Shown piece by piece: positions 43,828 to 52,573 of a stretch of DNA of 64,000 bases (its first letter is position 1; each line of letters begins with the position of its first letter). The stretch lies in assembly GCA_025997595.1 (NCBI GenBank), contig BNUU01000004.1, positions 20,583 through 84,582 of the forward strand, given 5' to 3'. The stretch is from Spirochaetia bacterium (GTDB taxonomy: Bacteria > Spirochaetota > Spirochaetia > Treponematales > Breznakiellaceae). The position numbers and the translations under genes were made by a program. The notes beneath the pieces are model-generated. The model ran no database searches, was not told where the DNA came from, and worked only from the letters and a program-made list of their open reading frames with translations.

Positions 43828-44484
43828 CTAAAAGCTATCAAACAACAAGTACGGGAGTACCCCATACACATCCTCCACCCCGTCCACGAGGATTCCCCCC
43901 ATGCCCATTTCCAAAGGAAGGGCGATGTCTATCTCGTAGCGGTCACCGATGGAGACGCAGGCGTTTACCGGGACACCGCAAATTTCTGCGGCGGTACGAA
44001 AGGGGGCCTCGTGGGGCTTCGATACCTTGCAGGTATCAAGGCCGACGACAATGGGGATACGATCATCGATGCCAAGACAGGCAAGGGTGCGGCGGGCGAC
44101 GGAGACGGGGTTGTTGGTGACCACCGCCATTTTATAAGAGGCGGCCAACAGCGTTACTGTTTGCCGGAGCTTCGGGTCCGGTGTAAGGTAGCGCTCAGGA
44201 TCGTAGAGCATCTCCCGCCATTGGATAGTTTCTTCGATGCTTACGCCGAAGGCTTTAAAGGTGTTTCCCAGGCTGATCCGTTTACCGGGGTTCTGCGCGG
44301 CCCAATCATCCTGGTACTGTTTTATCGCCCCCTGCATTTCATTAAAACTTTTACCCCGCAAGGCGGCGAGTTTTTTGACCGGCAGCTCAAGCTGGGAACG
44401 CATATATTCATCGTTGGTGTAGAGGGTACCGTCCATATCGAAGATCAGGGCGGCGGGATTTTTCGGAAGCCGGAAAATTTTCAT
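43828..44484 (-). CDS. HAD-family hydrolase
   Basis: 218 residues. Motif I is LIFDMDGTLYTND; motif II VVTNNPVSVARR; motif III K in VSKPHEAPF; motif IV IGDRYEIDIALPLEMGMGG. It is a phosphatase of the phosphoglycolate/pyrimidine 5'-nucleotidase type; substrate unknown. It follows prs by 8 nt without a clear SD and may recycle a nucleotide or sugar phosphate linked to PRPP. Confidence 0.85.
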   Translation of the reverse strand: MKIFRLPKNPAALIFDMDGTLYTNDEYMRSQLELPVKKLAALRGKSFNEMQGAIKQYQDDWAAQNPGKRISLGNTFKAFGVSIEETIQWREMLYDPERYLTPDPKLRQTVTLLAASYKMAVVTNNPVSVARRTLACLGIDDRIPIVVGLDTCKVSKPHEAPFRTAAEICGVPVNACVSIGDRYEIDIALPLEMGMGGILVDGVEDVYGVLPYLLFDSF

Positions 44485-44492
44485 CTATAATT

Positions 44493-45764
44493 TTAATCAC
44501 TATTACTGGCGGCGCTGCGGTTACCATCGCACCTGTCGGCGGTGAGGAGCCGCTCGATGATCTCGCGGTTATCAAGGAGGCTGCTGAGGGAAAGCTGCTG
44601 GTGGAGACGGGAAATGGTCTGGGCAAAGAGTGTGGCGATATTCACGCTGATGTACCATTCGCGCCTTAAGACCTCTTCCTGATAAATCGCATTGGTACCG
44701 ATGATGCGGTAGAAAAGTCCCTGCCTGTAGGCTTCGTCAAAATAGGAAATGGCGTCACCTGAAAAGAGGGGCAGGCTGATAGAACAGATCACTTTCCCGG
44801 CGCCGTTGTCTTTGAGGAGCCGCATCCCCTTTAAAAGGGTACCGCCGGTACCCAGCATGTCGTCGGCCATGAAGACGGTTTTGCCCTCCACATTTCCCAA
44901 AAGTTTGATTTCAGAGATGTTGTTTTCCAGGGCATCCTTGCTGACACGGGAATAATCCCGCTCCTTGTAGAGCAGGGCCAGGGGCTTCTTGAGGGCGGTG
45001 GCGTAGAATTTGTTCCGGTCCACCGCACCGGTGTCCGGGGAGACCACCACGAAATCGTCGCAGAGGACGCCCTCCATTTTGGAGAGGGTCCTGATGATCT
45101 GATAACTGGCGTGGAGGTTTTCCAGGCGCATCCGGTCAAAGGAGTTGACAATGTCCCGGGAATGGATATCCAGGGTGATGATCCGGTTGACCCCGAGACC
45201 TTCCAGAATTTTTCCCACCCGGCTCGCGGTGAGCCCCTCCCGGCCCTTGGTCTTGTGCTGACGGGCGTAGGGGTAAATCGGCAGCACCACCGTGACCCGC
45301 TCCGCCCCGGCCTGCTTTGCCGCATCCACGGTCACCAGGACCGTCATCAGGTGATCGTTTACGGTGAGGACCTTCTTCACATCCCCCCCGGAAAAGTTCA
45401 CCGGATAGCGGTTTTCCACATCCTGGATGATATAGATGTCCTTACCCCGGATGGATTCCATGATTTCGGCCTTTACTTCGCCATTGGCAAAGATGGTAAA
45501 CCGTGCGGGAACCTTAAAATGGGGAAGGCGGAATTTATCGGGGGAGCCCGGCAGATGGTGGGCGGGAGATACGGCGTCATTAATGAAGTTGATCTGCCGG
45601 ATTACCGCCCCATTCTCCATGCCGTACCGCTTGGCCATTTCGGCGGCGGTATTCTCAAAATTACGGCGGTGGCTCTTTTTAAGAGCGGAAATTACCTCGT
45701 CGGCAAAAACCTCACCGCCGGGACAGGCTATTATGGCAAGATTTGCCGGGTTGGAGTAATTCAT
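44493..45764 (-). CDS. prs: Ribose-phosphate pyrophosphokinase, long spirochaete form
   Basis: 423 residues, about 110 longer than E. coli Prs. The core is complete: GEVKAEI (flag loop), ARQHKTKGREGLTASRVGKILEG, DDMLGTGGTLLKGMRLL (PRPP-binding loop). The N-terminal extension (about 1-90) includes PGSPDKFRLPHFKVPARFTIFANG and is not in the classical enzyme. Makes PRPP from ribose 5-phosphate and ATP for nucleotide, NAD and His/Trp synthesis. ATG 45764; weak SD AAGTACCC. Confidence 0.92.
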   Translation of the reverse strand: MNYSNPANLAIIACPGGEVFADEVISALKKSHRRNFENTAAEMAKRYGMENGAVIRQINFINDAVSPAHHLPGSPDKFRLPHFKVPARFTIFANGEVKAEIMESIRGKDIYIIQDVENRYPVNFSGGDVKKVLTVNDHLMTVLVTVDAAKQAGAERVTVVLPIYPYARQHKTKGREGLTASRVGKILEGLGVNRIITLDIHSRDIVNSFDRMRLENLHASYQIIRTLSKMEGVLCDDFVVVSPDTGAVDRNKFYATALKKPLALLYKERDYSRVSKDALENNISEIKLLGNVEGKTVFMADDMLGTGGTLLKGMRLLKDNGAGKVICSISLPLFSGDAISYFDEAYRQGLFYRIIGTNAIYQEEVLRREWYISVNIATLFAQTISRLHQQLSLSSLLDNREIIERLLTADRCDGNRSAASNSD

Positions 45765-45791
45765 GGGTACTTAAGTTTCGCACAGGGAGGC

Positions 45792-47024
45792 TTAGTTTTC
45801 AAGTATGGTGATCTCGACCCGCCGGTTCAGCCGGCGGCCTGCCTCGGTGCGGTTGTCCGCGATGGGCCGTTCGGCCCCGTAACCCCGGACTACTACCCTT
45901 TCCGCACTGCGGACCCCCTTGCCGATAAGGTATTCCGCCGCCCTTGCCGCCCGCTCCTGGGAAAGCTTTTGCCGGCCGGCTTCGGTTCCCCCCGGGGCGA
46001 CGTGCCCTCCTACCAGGATGTCCCGATCCGGATATTTGCGGAGCAGGTCCCCGATTTTGTCCAGCTTTTCCTGCTCGCTCTTCAAAAGTACCGCCGAATC
46101 GGGCTGGAACTGTATGTTATCAAGGCCGATGACGATCCCTTCGTCCGCCACCCGCACCGTGGCGCCCCCGATGCCCAGCCGATCGATCTCTTCGGTGATC
46201 TCTTCGGCAAGGCTTTTCTTGTCCATCCGCTCCGATTCAATGATCTCCGCCTGGGCGGTCCCCCGGTATTCCACGGTCCTGCCATCAGATAAGCTGAAGA
46301 TCATCCTGAAACTTTCTGTATAGGCCACGGGCTGGCCCATATCAAAATCCCAATAGACAATTTGGTCCGAAGCTCCGGTAATTTTGCGGGGCCAGAGCCG
46401 GCCGGGCACCGCTTTGGGTTCGCCGGAAACCCGGTAGGATACGGAAAAGGCCGGATAGACCTTATCCTTCCAGGTCCGGTTCCCCAAAAACCGGTAATCC
46501 GCGGTAAAAGGGATGCGGTAAGGCTCGGCGATGCCAAAGCTGACCCGGAAATCGTGCATCTCGTGGCCTTCGCTTTTCCAGGTGTCCCCCGGCTGCAGGT
46601 CCCGGCCGGGAAAGACCGGCACATCCCGTACCACCGGCATATAGTATTTGCGGTCAATGGTGAGGCGGCCCAGCCGGTCCCGGTCAAAGACCGATTCATA
46701 CTCCTCTGCCCACTGGAAACTTGATCCCCGATCGGGAAGCAGCGCAGGCTGATCCTCGAGAAAGGCCCCCGCCGCCCGTTCTGATGTCTGAAAAACCGCC
46801 TCGTGACGGCCCTGGCCCTTATCCACGGAACTTACCCTTACGGCGATGCGGTTCAGAATTTCCGCCCGGTGGTTCAGCCGCCGGTCCAGGTACACATCTT
46901 CCTTCACCGTAGAGATGATCCGGTAGGTGTCCCCCGCTTCGTGTTTATAGAAGAATTCCTCCGCCCCCGCTCCGGCGGGCAGCAAAAAAAGGAGGGCAAG
47001 AATTACTGCATAAAAAAACGGCAT
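45792..47024 (-). CDS. OmpA-domain envelope protein
   Basis: 410 residues: signal peptide (ends GAGAEEF). A beta-rich N-terminal domain (about 25-270) is DUF-like and unrecognised, and the C-terminal OmpA peptidoglycan-binding domain starts at about 300 (IQFQPDSAVLLKSEQEKLDKI; RAAEYLIGKGVRSAERVVVRGYGAERPI; NRRVEI). It should tether the outer membrane to peptidoglycan. ATG 47024 has AAGGGG upstream; the longer GTG 47078 frame has no signal peptide. Confidence 0.88.
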   Translation of the reverse strand: MPFFYAVILALLFLLPAGAGAEEFFYKHEAGDTYRIISTVKEDVYLDRRLNHRAEILNRIAVRVSSVDKGQGRHEAVFQTSERAAGAFLEDQPALLPDRGSSFQWAEEYESVFDRDRLGRLTIDRKYYMPVVRDVPVFPGRDLQPGDTWKSEGHEMHDFRVSFGIAEPYRIPFTADYRFLGNRTWKDKVYPAFSVSYRVSGEPKAVPGRLWPRKITGASDQIVYWDFDMGQPVAYTESFRMIFSLSDGRTVEYRGTAQAEIIESERMDKKSLAEEITEEIDRLGIGGATVRVADEGIVIGLDNIQFQPDSAVLLKSEQEKLDKIGDLLRKYPDRDILVGGHVAPGGTEAGRQKLSQERAARAAEYLIGKGVRSAERVVVRGYGAERPIADNRTEAGRRLNRRVEITILEN

Positions 47025-47107
47025 GGATAACCCCTTACCGTTATTATCGGCAAATAACGAAGCCGGCTCAGGATTCACCGCCGGTACTGCACACCGGTAC
47101 CCATGAA

Positions 47108-47136
47108 TTGACTTTTTTTTTCCCCTGGGGTATAAA
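47108..47136 (+). promoter_or_regulatory. tRNA-CAU promoter
   Basis: TTGACT (47108-47113), a 17-nt spacer, TATAAA (47131-47136), then 15 nt to the tRNA. A strong typical sigma-70 promoter. Confidence 0.8.
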
Positions 47137-47151
47137 GATAGTATCTTAAAG

Positions 47152-47225
47152 GGGCTATTAGCTCAGTTGGTTAGAGCAGGAGACTCATAATCTCTTGGTC
47201 CGAGGTTCAAGTCCTCGATGGCCCA
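47152..47225 (+). tRNA. tRNA with CAU anticodon, probably tRNA-Ile2 (lysidine)
   Basis: Full cloverleaf: acceptor GGGCTAT/ATGGCCC (one G-T pair), D stem GCTC/GAGC, anticodon stem with loop CTCATAA (CAT at 47186-47188), T arm CGAGG-TTCAAGT-CCTCG, discriminator A47225. CCA is not encoded. CAU can be Met, fMet or Ile2; the anticodon stem/variable context (ACTCATAATC, TTGGTC, GGTTCAAGTCC) resembles E. coli tRNA-Ile2 more than elongator Met. Confidence 0.8.
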
Positions 47226-47239
47226 AAGACCTAATTCTT

Positions 47240-47820
47240 TTACAGGGGATCAAATGAAAAAGCGGTACAAAAACCGGTCTTAATGGCATCATAGATCTTG
47301 CCTGCTTTGTTTGCATCCCCAATCAGAAGGGTGTTCCGGACTTCCCGGCTGAGCGGAGCCGCTTGTACTGAATCAGGCAGTGAGCCCAGGGCAAGAACAA
47401 CCGCATCTGCGGCTAAATGGACAGTTTCCCCTGTTCCAACCCGTTCCAGTTTAACCCCGGATTTTTCAATACCGGCGAGGCGCCAGCCCATATAGAGCTT
47501 TGGTGAATATTTCAGTAACCCGGCTTTTACTTCCCTTAAAACCGGTTCAAACATACCCTGGCCTAATTCCGGAAGCATTTCCACAATAGTAACATCACTG
47601 CCGCCGCGCAGCTGCATTTCAGCCGCTTCCAGTCCGGTCAGGCCGGCGCCGACCATGGATTCCCGGCAGACAAGGCAGCCGATACATCCCCAAATTTCTT
47701 TTTCCCGTCCCCCTGCCGCCTTGCGCATAAAGGCCGGATCGGTAAAGAAAGCCCTCGCCATGGCCACAAAATCGCTGACCCCGCAGGCGATCTGATCTTC
47801 AGCATCCTGGGGTAAGCGTC
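47240..47820 (-). pseudogene. Decayed NADH:flavin oxidoreductase / 2-enoate reductase
   Basis: Remains of a FadH/enoate-reductase-like enzyme. The end of the TIM barrel (DFVAMARAFFTDPAFMRKA) and the GCIGCLVC Fe-S region are followed directly by the Rossmann half VGAGLTGLEAAEMQLRGG. Normally several tens of residues separate these parts, so an internal deletion has occurred. The upstream barrel is missing, and the frame breaks near 47820 (NINDAYP in one frame continues as [10 protein letters not shown] in another). Not functional. Confidence 0.75.
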
Positions 47821-48062
47821 ATTTATATTACCCATGATTTGGCAACCGCTTATTATATCAGCGACAGGATCGCTATCATGCTCCGGGGATATATTGTAGA
47901 AATGGGTCCAAGTTAAGGAATATGGCCGGACAGGATGCAAATTTGCAGGCCGCTGTCCCAGGGCAATGGATATATGCAGACAGGCAGATCCTTCCGATGC
48001 AGAGGCGGAAGGAAGGACCGTAAAATGTCACCTGTATCAGAAATAAAAGGGATAGTTAAGAG

Positions 48063-48707
48063 CTATTGGCGAATACACCAGTTCAGGGCATTCATCAACA
48101 GCTTCTGATATTCCGGATGTTCCCATACGGAAAGATTATGGCCGGGGGTCATCACACAGAGCCGTCCTTTCCCCAGTTCCCGTACATAACCGCCGATTTG
48201 ATCACCCCCCGCCTCTGAACGGGTACGGAAAAGCTCTGTTTTTTCATGTGCATCAAGGGCCAATTGATAGTGTTCATCGCGGATAGAAAAATTTTTCACC
48301 CCCCTGACTATGGCATGGTCGCCGCTTATGATCACCTCAACCTTGCAGCGGGGCGGATGGCCCAAAAAATAATTCCCCACAAAGGCCCCGTATTCCGACC
48401 CTTCCTTTGCGGTATTGCCCGAATGAAGGGAAAGAAAAGCCCCGCCGTTGAACACGTAGGACTCAAACTCCCTGGCCCCTACTTCGGTAATATCGGTAAA
48501 CCAGGGCTCCTTATTGGCGGAAGTAAGGTAATCTCCTTTGCAGCAAATAATGGCCGGATATTGAGCGATCATTTCCGGGGTCAGAATATCCTTTGCATCC
48601 ATGACAAAATCGAACCGAAATGTATCGTTTTTAAGATTCCGCAGGCCCCTCTTTACGACTTCCGCCGGGTGCCACAGATCATCGCATAAAACCAGAACAT
48701 CCGTCAT
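48063..48707 (-). CDS. ThuA-like (trehalose utilization) domain protein
   Basis: 214 residues with a ThuA/glutamine-amidotransferase-like fold: VLVLCDDLWHPAEVVKRGL, FESYVFNGGAFLSLHSGNT and VMTPGHNLSVWEHPEYQKLLMNAL. ThuA proteins occur in sugar catabolic clusters; the biochemical role is unclear. ATG 48707 is preferred to the 25-codon longer frame: it starts MTDVLVLCDD like relatives. It has no SD and a -10 TATTAT 9 nt upstream. Confidence 0.85.
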   Translation of the reverse strand: MTDVLVLCDDLWHPAEVVKRGLRNLKNDTFRFDFVMDAKDILTPEMIAQYPAIICCKGDYLTSANKEPWFTDITEVGAREFESYVFNGGAFLSLHSGNTAKEGSEYGAFVGNYFLGHPPRCKVEVIISGDHAIVRGVKNFSIRDEHYQLALDAHEKTELFRTRSEAGGDQIGGYVRELGKGRLCVMTPGHNLSVWEHPEYQKLLMNALNWCIRQ

Positions 48708-48716
48708 TAACAATGG

Positions 48717-48745
48717 ATAATAACATCGCTTCATAAAAAGCACAA
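48717..48745 (-). promoter_or_regulatory. Promoter of the ThuA gene, short or no leader
   Basis: Minus strand: TTGTGC (48740-48745), a 17-nt spacer, TATTAT (48717-48722), 9 nt before ATG 48707. Confidence 0.5.
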
Positions 48746-48840
48746 TATGACGCCTGTACTTTTTCCAGCATAAATAACTCATTATTCGCCGGGCATTTTA
48801 CATAGTGACTATTTTTTTCATATTATGGTATAATCTTCAT

Positions 48841-49279
48841 ATGTTAGAGAAGCCGGACAGCAATTTTTCAAGACTGCCGATAAAGGAAATATCTTCCCGT
48901 TATTCGAGCCGTAAATTTCCCCTCCACGCCCTGACCATACAATCGGGACACTCCCGTGAAACCTCCAAAGAGTATTATAACGACAGCAAAAGCAAAACAG
49001 TTTCTTCCTACAGAGATGGCCGAGATTATGCATTTAAGCCGTTCACATTTTACCCGCCTTTTCAGTAAGGAAATGGGTATGAGCCCGCGGATGTACCTGG
49101 AGGATTTGCGGCTCAAGATGGCCATGGATATCCTTTTTGAAAAAACCGCCACCGTAAAGGAAACTGCCGCCCGATGCGGGATTTACGATGTGAATTATTT
49201 TTGCCGCCTCTTTAAAAAGCGGTACGGCATTTCCCCGGGAAAATATAAAGACCAAGAAGGGGTGCGGGATCATGAATAA
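48841..49279 (+). pseudogene. AraC-family regulator, frameshifted or truncated
   Basis: The two AraC HTH motifs are intact in the frame of 48956-49279 (MAEIMHLSRSHFTRLFSKEMGMSPRMYLEDLRLKMA; ETAARCGIYDVNYFCRLFKKRYGISPGKYK). A promoter (TATAAT 48829-48834) leads to ATG 48841 in a different frame, whose product turns non-homologous before the HTH. This looks like a frameshift between about 48955 and 49000. Alternative: a bare HTH protein from GTG 48956. The usual sensor domain is missing. It faces the ThuA gene divergently. Confidence 0.6.
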
Positions 49280-49295
49280 AGTTATTCAATAACTT

Positions 49296-50063
49296 CTATT
49301 TAATGGTATAGCCGCCGTCAATCAACAGGTTGTGCCCGGTGATCATCGCGGCGTTGTCGCTGCACAGGAACGCGATTACCCCGGCGATCTCATCGGGCTC
49401 GGCAAAACGTTCAGCGGGAATTTCCTTTTTGAAGGCTTCGCCCACCGGTCCGTCCCATGCTTTGTGACCAAGCTCGGTCAGTACCACGGTGGGGGATATG
49501 GCATTCACCCGGATGCCGTACTTGCCCCACTCAAGGGCCAGAACCTGGGTCATGGAGATAATGCCGCCCTTGCTGGCGCAGTAGGCCACATGCTTGTCCA
49601 GGGCGATGACCCCCGCCTGGGAGGCGATATTCACAATACTGCCCGGTAGTTTGTTTTGAATCAAATACGCGCCAAAGGCCTGGGCCATCATAAAGCCGGC
49701 GGTCAGATTCACGCTGATGGTCTTGTTCCAGAAATCTTCGCTGATACATTCGGCTTTTTCCAGGGCAACAATTCCGGCGCTGTTTACCAGTATATCAATT
49801 TTACCAAAGGCCTTAAGGCCCGCTTCAATCACGTTTTTGCGGTATGCGGCGTCACAGACATTCCCCGGAACGCCGATATTTTTGGGCCCCAGTTTTTTGG
49901 CCGCGGCGTCCACACCGGAATTGAGGTCCGCCAAAACCAGATTAACCCCCTTCTTTGCGAAAAATTCCGCCGTCGCATAACCTATGCCGGCGGCCCCTCC
50001 GGTAATAAGAGCGGTTTTTCCTTCCAGGGAAAAATTGGCGTCTGTTTTTTTGTAGGGTATCAT
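49296..50063 (-). CDS. Short-chain dehydrogenase/reductase
   Basis: 255-residue SDR: cofactor motif TGGAAGIGYATAEFF, NSAGIVALEKAE, catalytic S in IASQAG, YxxxK as YCASKGG and the closing LLIDGGYTIK. LVLADLNSGV suggests NAD(H) preference (Asp after beta2). Substrate is probably a polyol or sugar. Promoter with TTGACA and GATAAT and two LacI-type operators lie upstream. ATG 50063 has GGAGTA 7 nt upstream; the ATG at 50075 covers the SD. Confidence 0.9.
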   Translation of the reverse strand: MIPYKKTDANFSLEGKTALITGGAAGIGYATAEFFAKKGVNLVLADLNSGVDAAAKKLGPKNIGVPGNVCDAAYRKNVIEAGLKAFGKIDILVNSAGIVALEKAECISEDFWNKTISVNLTAGFMMAQAFGAYLIQNKLPGSIVNIASQAGVIALDKHVAYCASKGGIISMTQVLALEWGKYGIRVNAISPTVVLTELGHKAWDGPVGEAFKKEIPAERFAEPDEIAGVIAFLCSDNAAMITGHNLLIDGGYTIK

Positions 50064-50109
50064 TTTATACTCCATTCAAGAAAGTCTAATAGGGCTGTCG
50101 AACAGATCT

Positions 50110-50186
50110 ATTATCCCATGAATTTTTCTTCATGTCAAGAAAAATTTTGCGCAAATATATAAAAAATTAATTTTCTTTTGCGTAAA
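50110..50186 (-). promoter_or_regulatory. SDR promoter with two LacI-type operators
   Basis: Minus-strand TTGACA (50133-50138), 17-nt spacer, GATAAT (50110-50115). Operators TTTTGCGCAAA at 50145-50155 and TTTTGCGTAAA at 50176-50186 lie just upstream; the second ends 1 nt from the lacI stop. The promoter is strikingly like the one at 51303-51331. Confidence 0.75.
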
Positions 50187-50187
50187 C

Positions 50188-51186
50188 CTAACGGTCGATT
50201 ATGGTAATATCAAAGGCCAATTCCCGCCTGACATTGAAATCCCCATTGGGCTGTTCGATCAGCTGTAGCAAATTGGTCAATGCGGCATTGCCAATTTCCG
50301 CGACCGGCTGGGCAATAACTGAAATAGGGTATTTAACATAGTCAAGCCAGCGGTTATCATCAAAGGAAATAATACGGATCCTTTTTTGCTGTTCCCTGGT
50401 CAGGGTATCAAAAACCTCGATCAATTCATAACACAAAGAAGAGGTTGCGCAGATCAGGCCGTCAAACTGGTTTTCGGAAAGGAACTGTTTTATCAGCGGA
50501 AATGAATCGCCCCCATTGTACTTTAAATAGAGCACCCTGGGGTTCATGGCCGGCTCCATCTCCATTACCGCCGATTTATAGCCTAAGGTACGCTGGCGGA
50601 TGGTATTTACGGGGTCTGAATACCCTATAAATCCGATATTTTTACATCCCTTTTCAAACAGATCCCTGGTTCCCAGGTAACCGCTCCGTGAATTATTGAT
50701 TCCTACGGATAAAAATTTGTGGGATTCGTACTGGCGGTCAATCAAAACTACCGGAATTGCAATATTTTGCAGAATTTTGGGCATCTGGTCCGCATCCGCA
50801 GGGGCCAAGAGTATGCCGCTTACCTTTCGACCCAGCAAAATGTCTATATTTCTCTTTTCTTTGGCGTATTCCGCCTCGGAATCGCAAAAAATAACCGAAA
50901 CCCCATAGTCAATAGCCACGTTTTCAAGGGCCTTGATCATGGCAATATAGTAATCTTCCCGGGTATCGGCCAATATAACGCCGATACATATCTTGTCCTC
51001 GTTGTTTTTATTGGATTTTGTCATCTTTGAGGGCCGGTAATTCAGTTCTTTGATGACCTCCAGGACAGTATCCTTTGTGGATTGATTCACATGTCTTGTT
51101 CTATTAATGACATGGGAGACCGTTGTTATTGAAACCCCCGCTTTTTGGGCTACCGCTTCCATGGTAAGGGCCTTTTTTGACTTCAT
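50188..51186 (-). CDS. LacI-family transcriptional regulator
   Basis: 332 residues. HTH at the N-terminus (TMEAVAQKAGVSITTVSHVINRTRHVNQSTKDTVLEVIKELNYRPSK), followed by the periplasmic-binding-protein-like sensor domain (IGVILADTREDYYIAMIK; AIPVVLIDRQYES). It should respond to a sugar and bind a TTTTGCGYAAA-type operator, of which five are near its targets. ATG 51186 has no SD, and a TATTAT (51193-51198) with TG lies 6 nt upstream. An operator overlaps this promoter, so it likely controls itself. Confidence 0.9.
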   Translation of the reverse strand: MKSKKALTMEAVAQKAGVSITTVSHVINRTRHVNQSTKDTVLEVIKELNYRPSKMTKSNKNNEDKICIGVILADTREDYYIAMIKALENVAIDYGVSVIFCDSEAEYAKEKRNIDILLGRKVSGILLAPADADQMPKILQNIAIPVVLIDRQYESHKFLSVGINNSRSGYLGTRDLFEKGCKNIGFIGYSDPVNTIRQRTLGYKSAVMEMEPAMNPRVLYLKYNGGDSFPLIKQFLSENQFDGLICATSSLCYELIEVFDTLTREQQKRIRIISFDDNRWLDYVKYPISVIAQPVAEIGNAALTNLLQLIEQPNGDFNVRRELAFDITIIDR

Positions 51187-51192
51187 TACCTG

Positions 51193-51216
51193 ATAATACC
51201 ATGGGCTTACGCAAAA
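51193..51216 (-). promoter_or_regulatory. lacI-type gene promoter and autoregulatory operator
   Basis: TATTAT with extended TG at 51193-51198 (minus strand) and operator half TTACGCAAAA at 51207-51216 covering the -35 region. Only 6 nt lie between the -10 and the ATG. Confidence 0.6.
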
Positions 51217-51257
51217 TGGCAATAGCGCGGGATCTATCCTGAAATTCCTAAAAATAA

Positions 51258-51331
51258 TATGCGCAAAAAAAGAAAAAATTGAATATTTTGCGTAAATTTT
51301 TCTTGACAGATCCCCAGACTCATGGGATAAT
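51258..51331 (+). promoter_or_regulatory. Gfo/Idh promoter with two LacI-type operators
   Basis: TTGACA (51303-51308), 17-nt spacer, GATAAT (51326-51331). Operators TATGCGCAAAA (51258-51268) and TTTTGCGTAAA (51286-51296) precede the -35. The spacer ends CTCATGG, as the SDR promoter spacer ends TTCATGG. Confidence 0.75.
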
Positions 51332-51376
51332 CTTTCAACTATAATCTGGAACGATCAAAATTTTTGGAGGTAAAAG

Positions 51377-52375
51377 ATGTTAAATGTTGGCGTAATTGGA
51401 CCCGGTAAGATCTGGGAAAAAGTTCATATGCCTATCGTCGAGAAGATAGACACATTCCGTATCATGTCTTTTTGTGTGCGCCGCGAAGAGCAGAAAGCGT
51501 ACTGGCAGCAGAAATGCCCCTCTGCCACGGTGTTTACCAACATCGACGAATTCCTGAAACAGCCGAATATGGATGGGGTGATTATCACAACGCCGCTGAA
51601 TTTGAACGGGCCTGCCACGATAAAGGCGCAAAGGGCCAACAAGATTGTATTCGTTGAAAAGCCGCTTACAACGAAGATGGAAGAAATAGAAGCGATCATG
51701 GCCGAGGAGAAAAAGAGCGGCACACCCGTCTATGTGCTGGAGCAGTTTCTCTACAATTCGCAGGTAGCCGCTATTCTGGATATCATCAAGTCCGAGAAAC
51801 TCGGCAAACTTGTGTCCTATGAAAATGTGACCTATTATCTGATGGACGAGAAGGCCCCTTCCGATATCGGCTATGAGCAGACAAGTTGGCGTCAGGAATC
51901 CGATTTCCCGCTTGGTCATATATGGGATGGCGGAGTGCATCAGGTCGCCTTGTTCAATGCGTTGTTCGGTCTGCCCAGGAAGATTTTCGCAAAGGGCCTT
52001 TCTCTGCGTCAAGGTATGGGAAAGTACAATTTTATTCTTGCCGCTCTCGATTATGGGAATAACTTCCTCGCATCCTTTTCGCACTCAGCATTCCTTGGCG
52101 GTAATGGCAAGCTGTTCAATGTCCACTTTACGAACGGATCGCTCTATATTTCCGGGAAAGAACTCGTGCTGGAGAACAAAGTAACTTGCAGCCGTGAGAC
52201 ACTGAATATCGCGGAGGGTAATCTTTACGAAAAAATGTGGAAAGAAATTGCGGTTCTTGCCGCAAAGAAAGCGGTTCCTCCGTTTACGGCCAAAGACGCG
52301 GGTGATTGCATAAAATTCCTTGCGGCGATGGAAAAATCCATTGAGACAAGCGTAGATACCCCTGTCAAGCAGTAA
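51377..52375 (+). CDS. Gfo/Idh/MocA-family oxidoreductase
   Basis: 332-residue NAD(P)-dependent dehydrogenase. N-terminal Rossmann motif NVGVIGPGKIWEKVH, VFVEKPLTTKMEEIE (catalytic EKP), then the Gfo C-terminal domain with HIWDGGVHQVALF (His). Substrate: a sugar, inositol or related. TTGGAGG lies 8 nt before ATG 51377. Probably co-controlled with the SDR by the LacI regulator. Confidence 0.9.
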   Translation: MLNVGVIGPGKIWEKVHMPIVEKIDTFRIMSFCVRREEQKAYWQQKCPSATVFTNIDEFLKQPNMDGVIITTPLNLNGPATIKAQRANKIVFVEKPLTTKMEEIEAIMAEEKKSGTPVYVLEQFLYNSQVAAILDIIKSEKLGKLVSYENVTYYLMDEKAPSDIGYEQTSWRQESDFPLGHIWDGGVHQVALFNALFGLPRKIFAKGLSLRQGMGKYNFILAALDYGNNFLASFSHSAFLGGNGKLFNVHFTNGSLYISGKELVLENKVTCSRETLNIAEGNLYEKMWKEIAVLAAKKAVPPFTAKDAGDCIKFLAAMEKSIETSVDTPVKQ

Positions 52376-52386
52376 AACGCACAACA

Positions 52387-52484
52387 ACTCTATTAAGGTT
52401 CTGGACTCCGCCTGGGAACAGGGATATGTCAACCTTATTGTACCTGAATTAAATGGGCATCAAATGGTGGTATTTGAAACCTAA
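52387..52484 (+). pseudogene. Possible gene remnant after the Gfo/Idh gene
   Basis: An open stretch ending in TAA reads NNSIKVLDSAWEQGYV, then NLIVPELNGHQMVVFET, with the look of a real protein C-terminus and no start codon or SD. It may be the end of a lost gene of the sugar cluster. Low certainty. Confidence 0.3.
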
Positions 52485-52523
52485 AGACATGCTGAAAAGT
52501 CCCTTTATACTGCTTCATACTGT

Positions 52524-52552
52524 TTGACAGGAACCTCCTGGTAATCTATACT
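52524..52552 (+). promoter_or_regulatory. Flavodoxin gene promoter
   Basis: TTGACA (52524-52529), 17-nt spacer and TATACT (52547-52552); the leader then carries CAGGAG before ATG 52574. Confidence 0.75.
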
Positions 52553-52573
52553 TAGCCAAAACAGGAGCATGCC

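Noticed and set aside
45111..46292. Long plus-strand open frame opposite prs and the OmpA gene
   Set aside because: It crosses two confident minus-strand genes and has no homologue-like motif.
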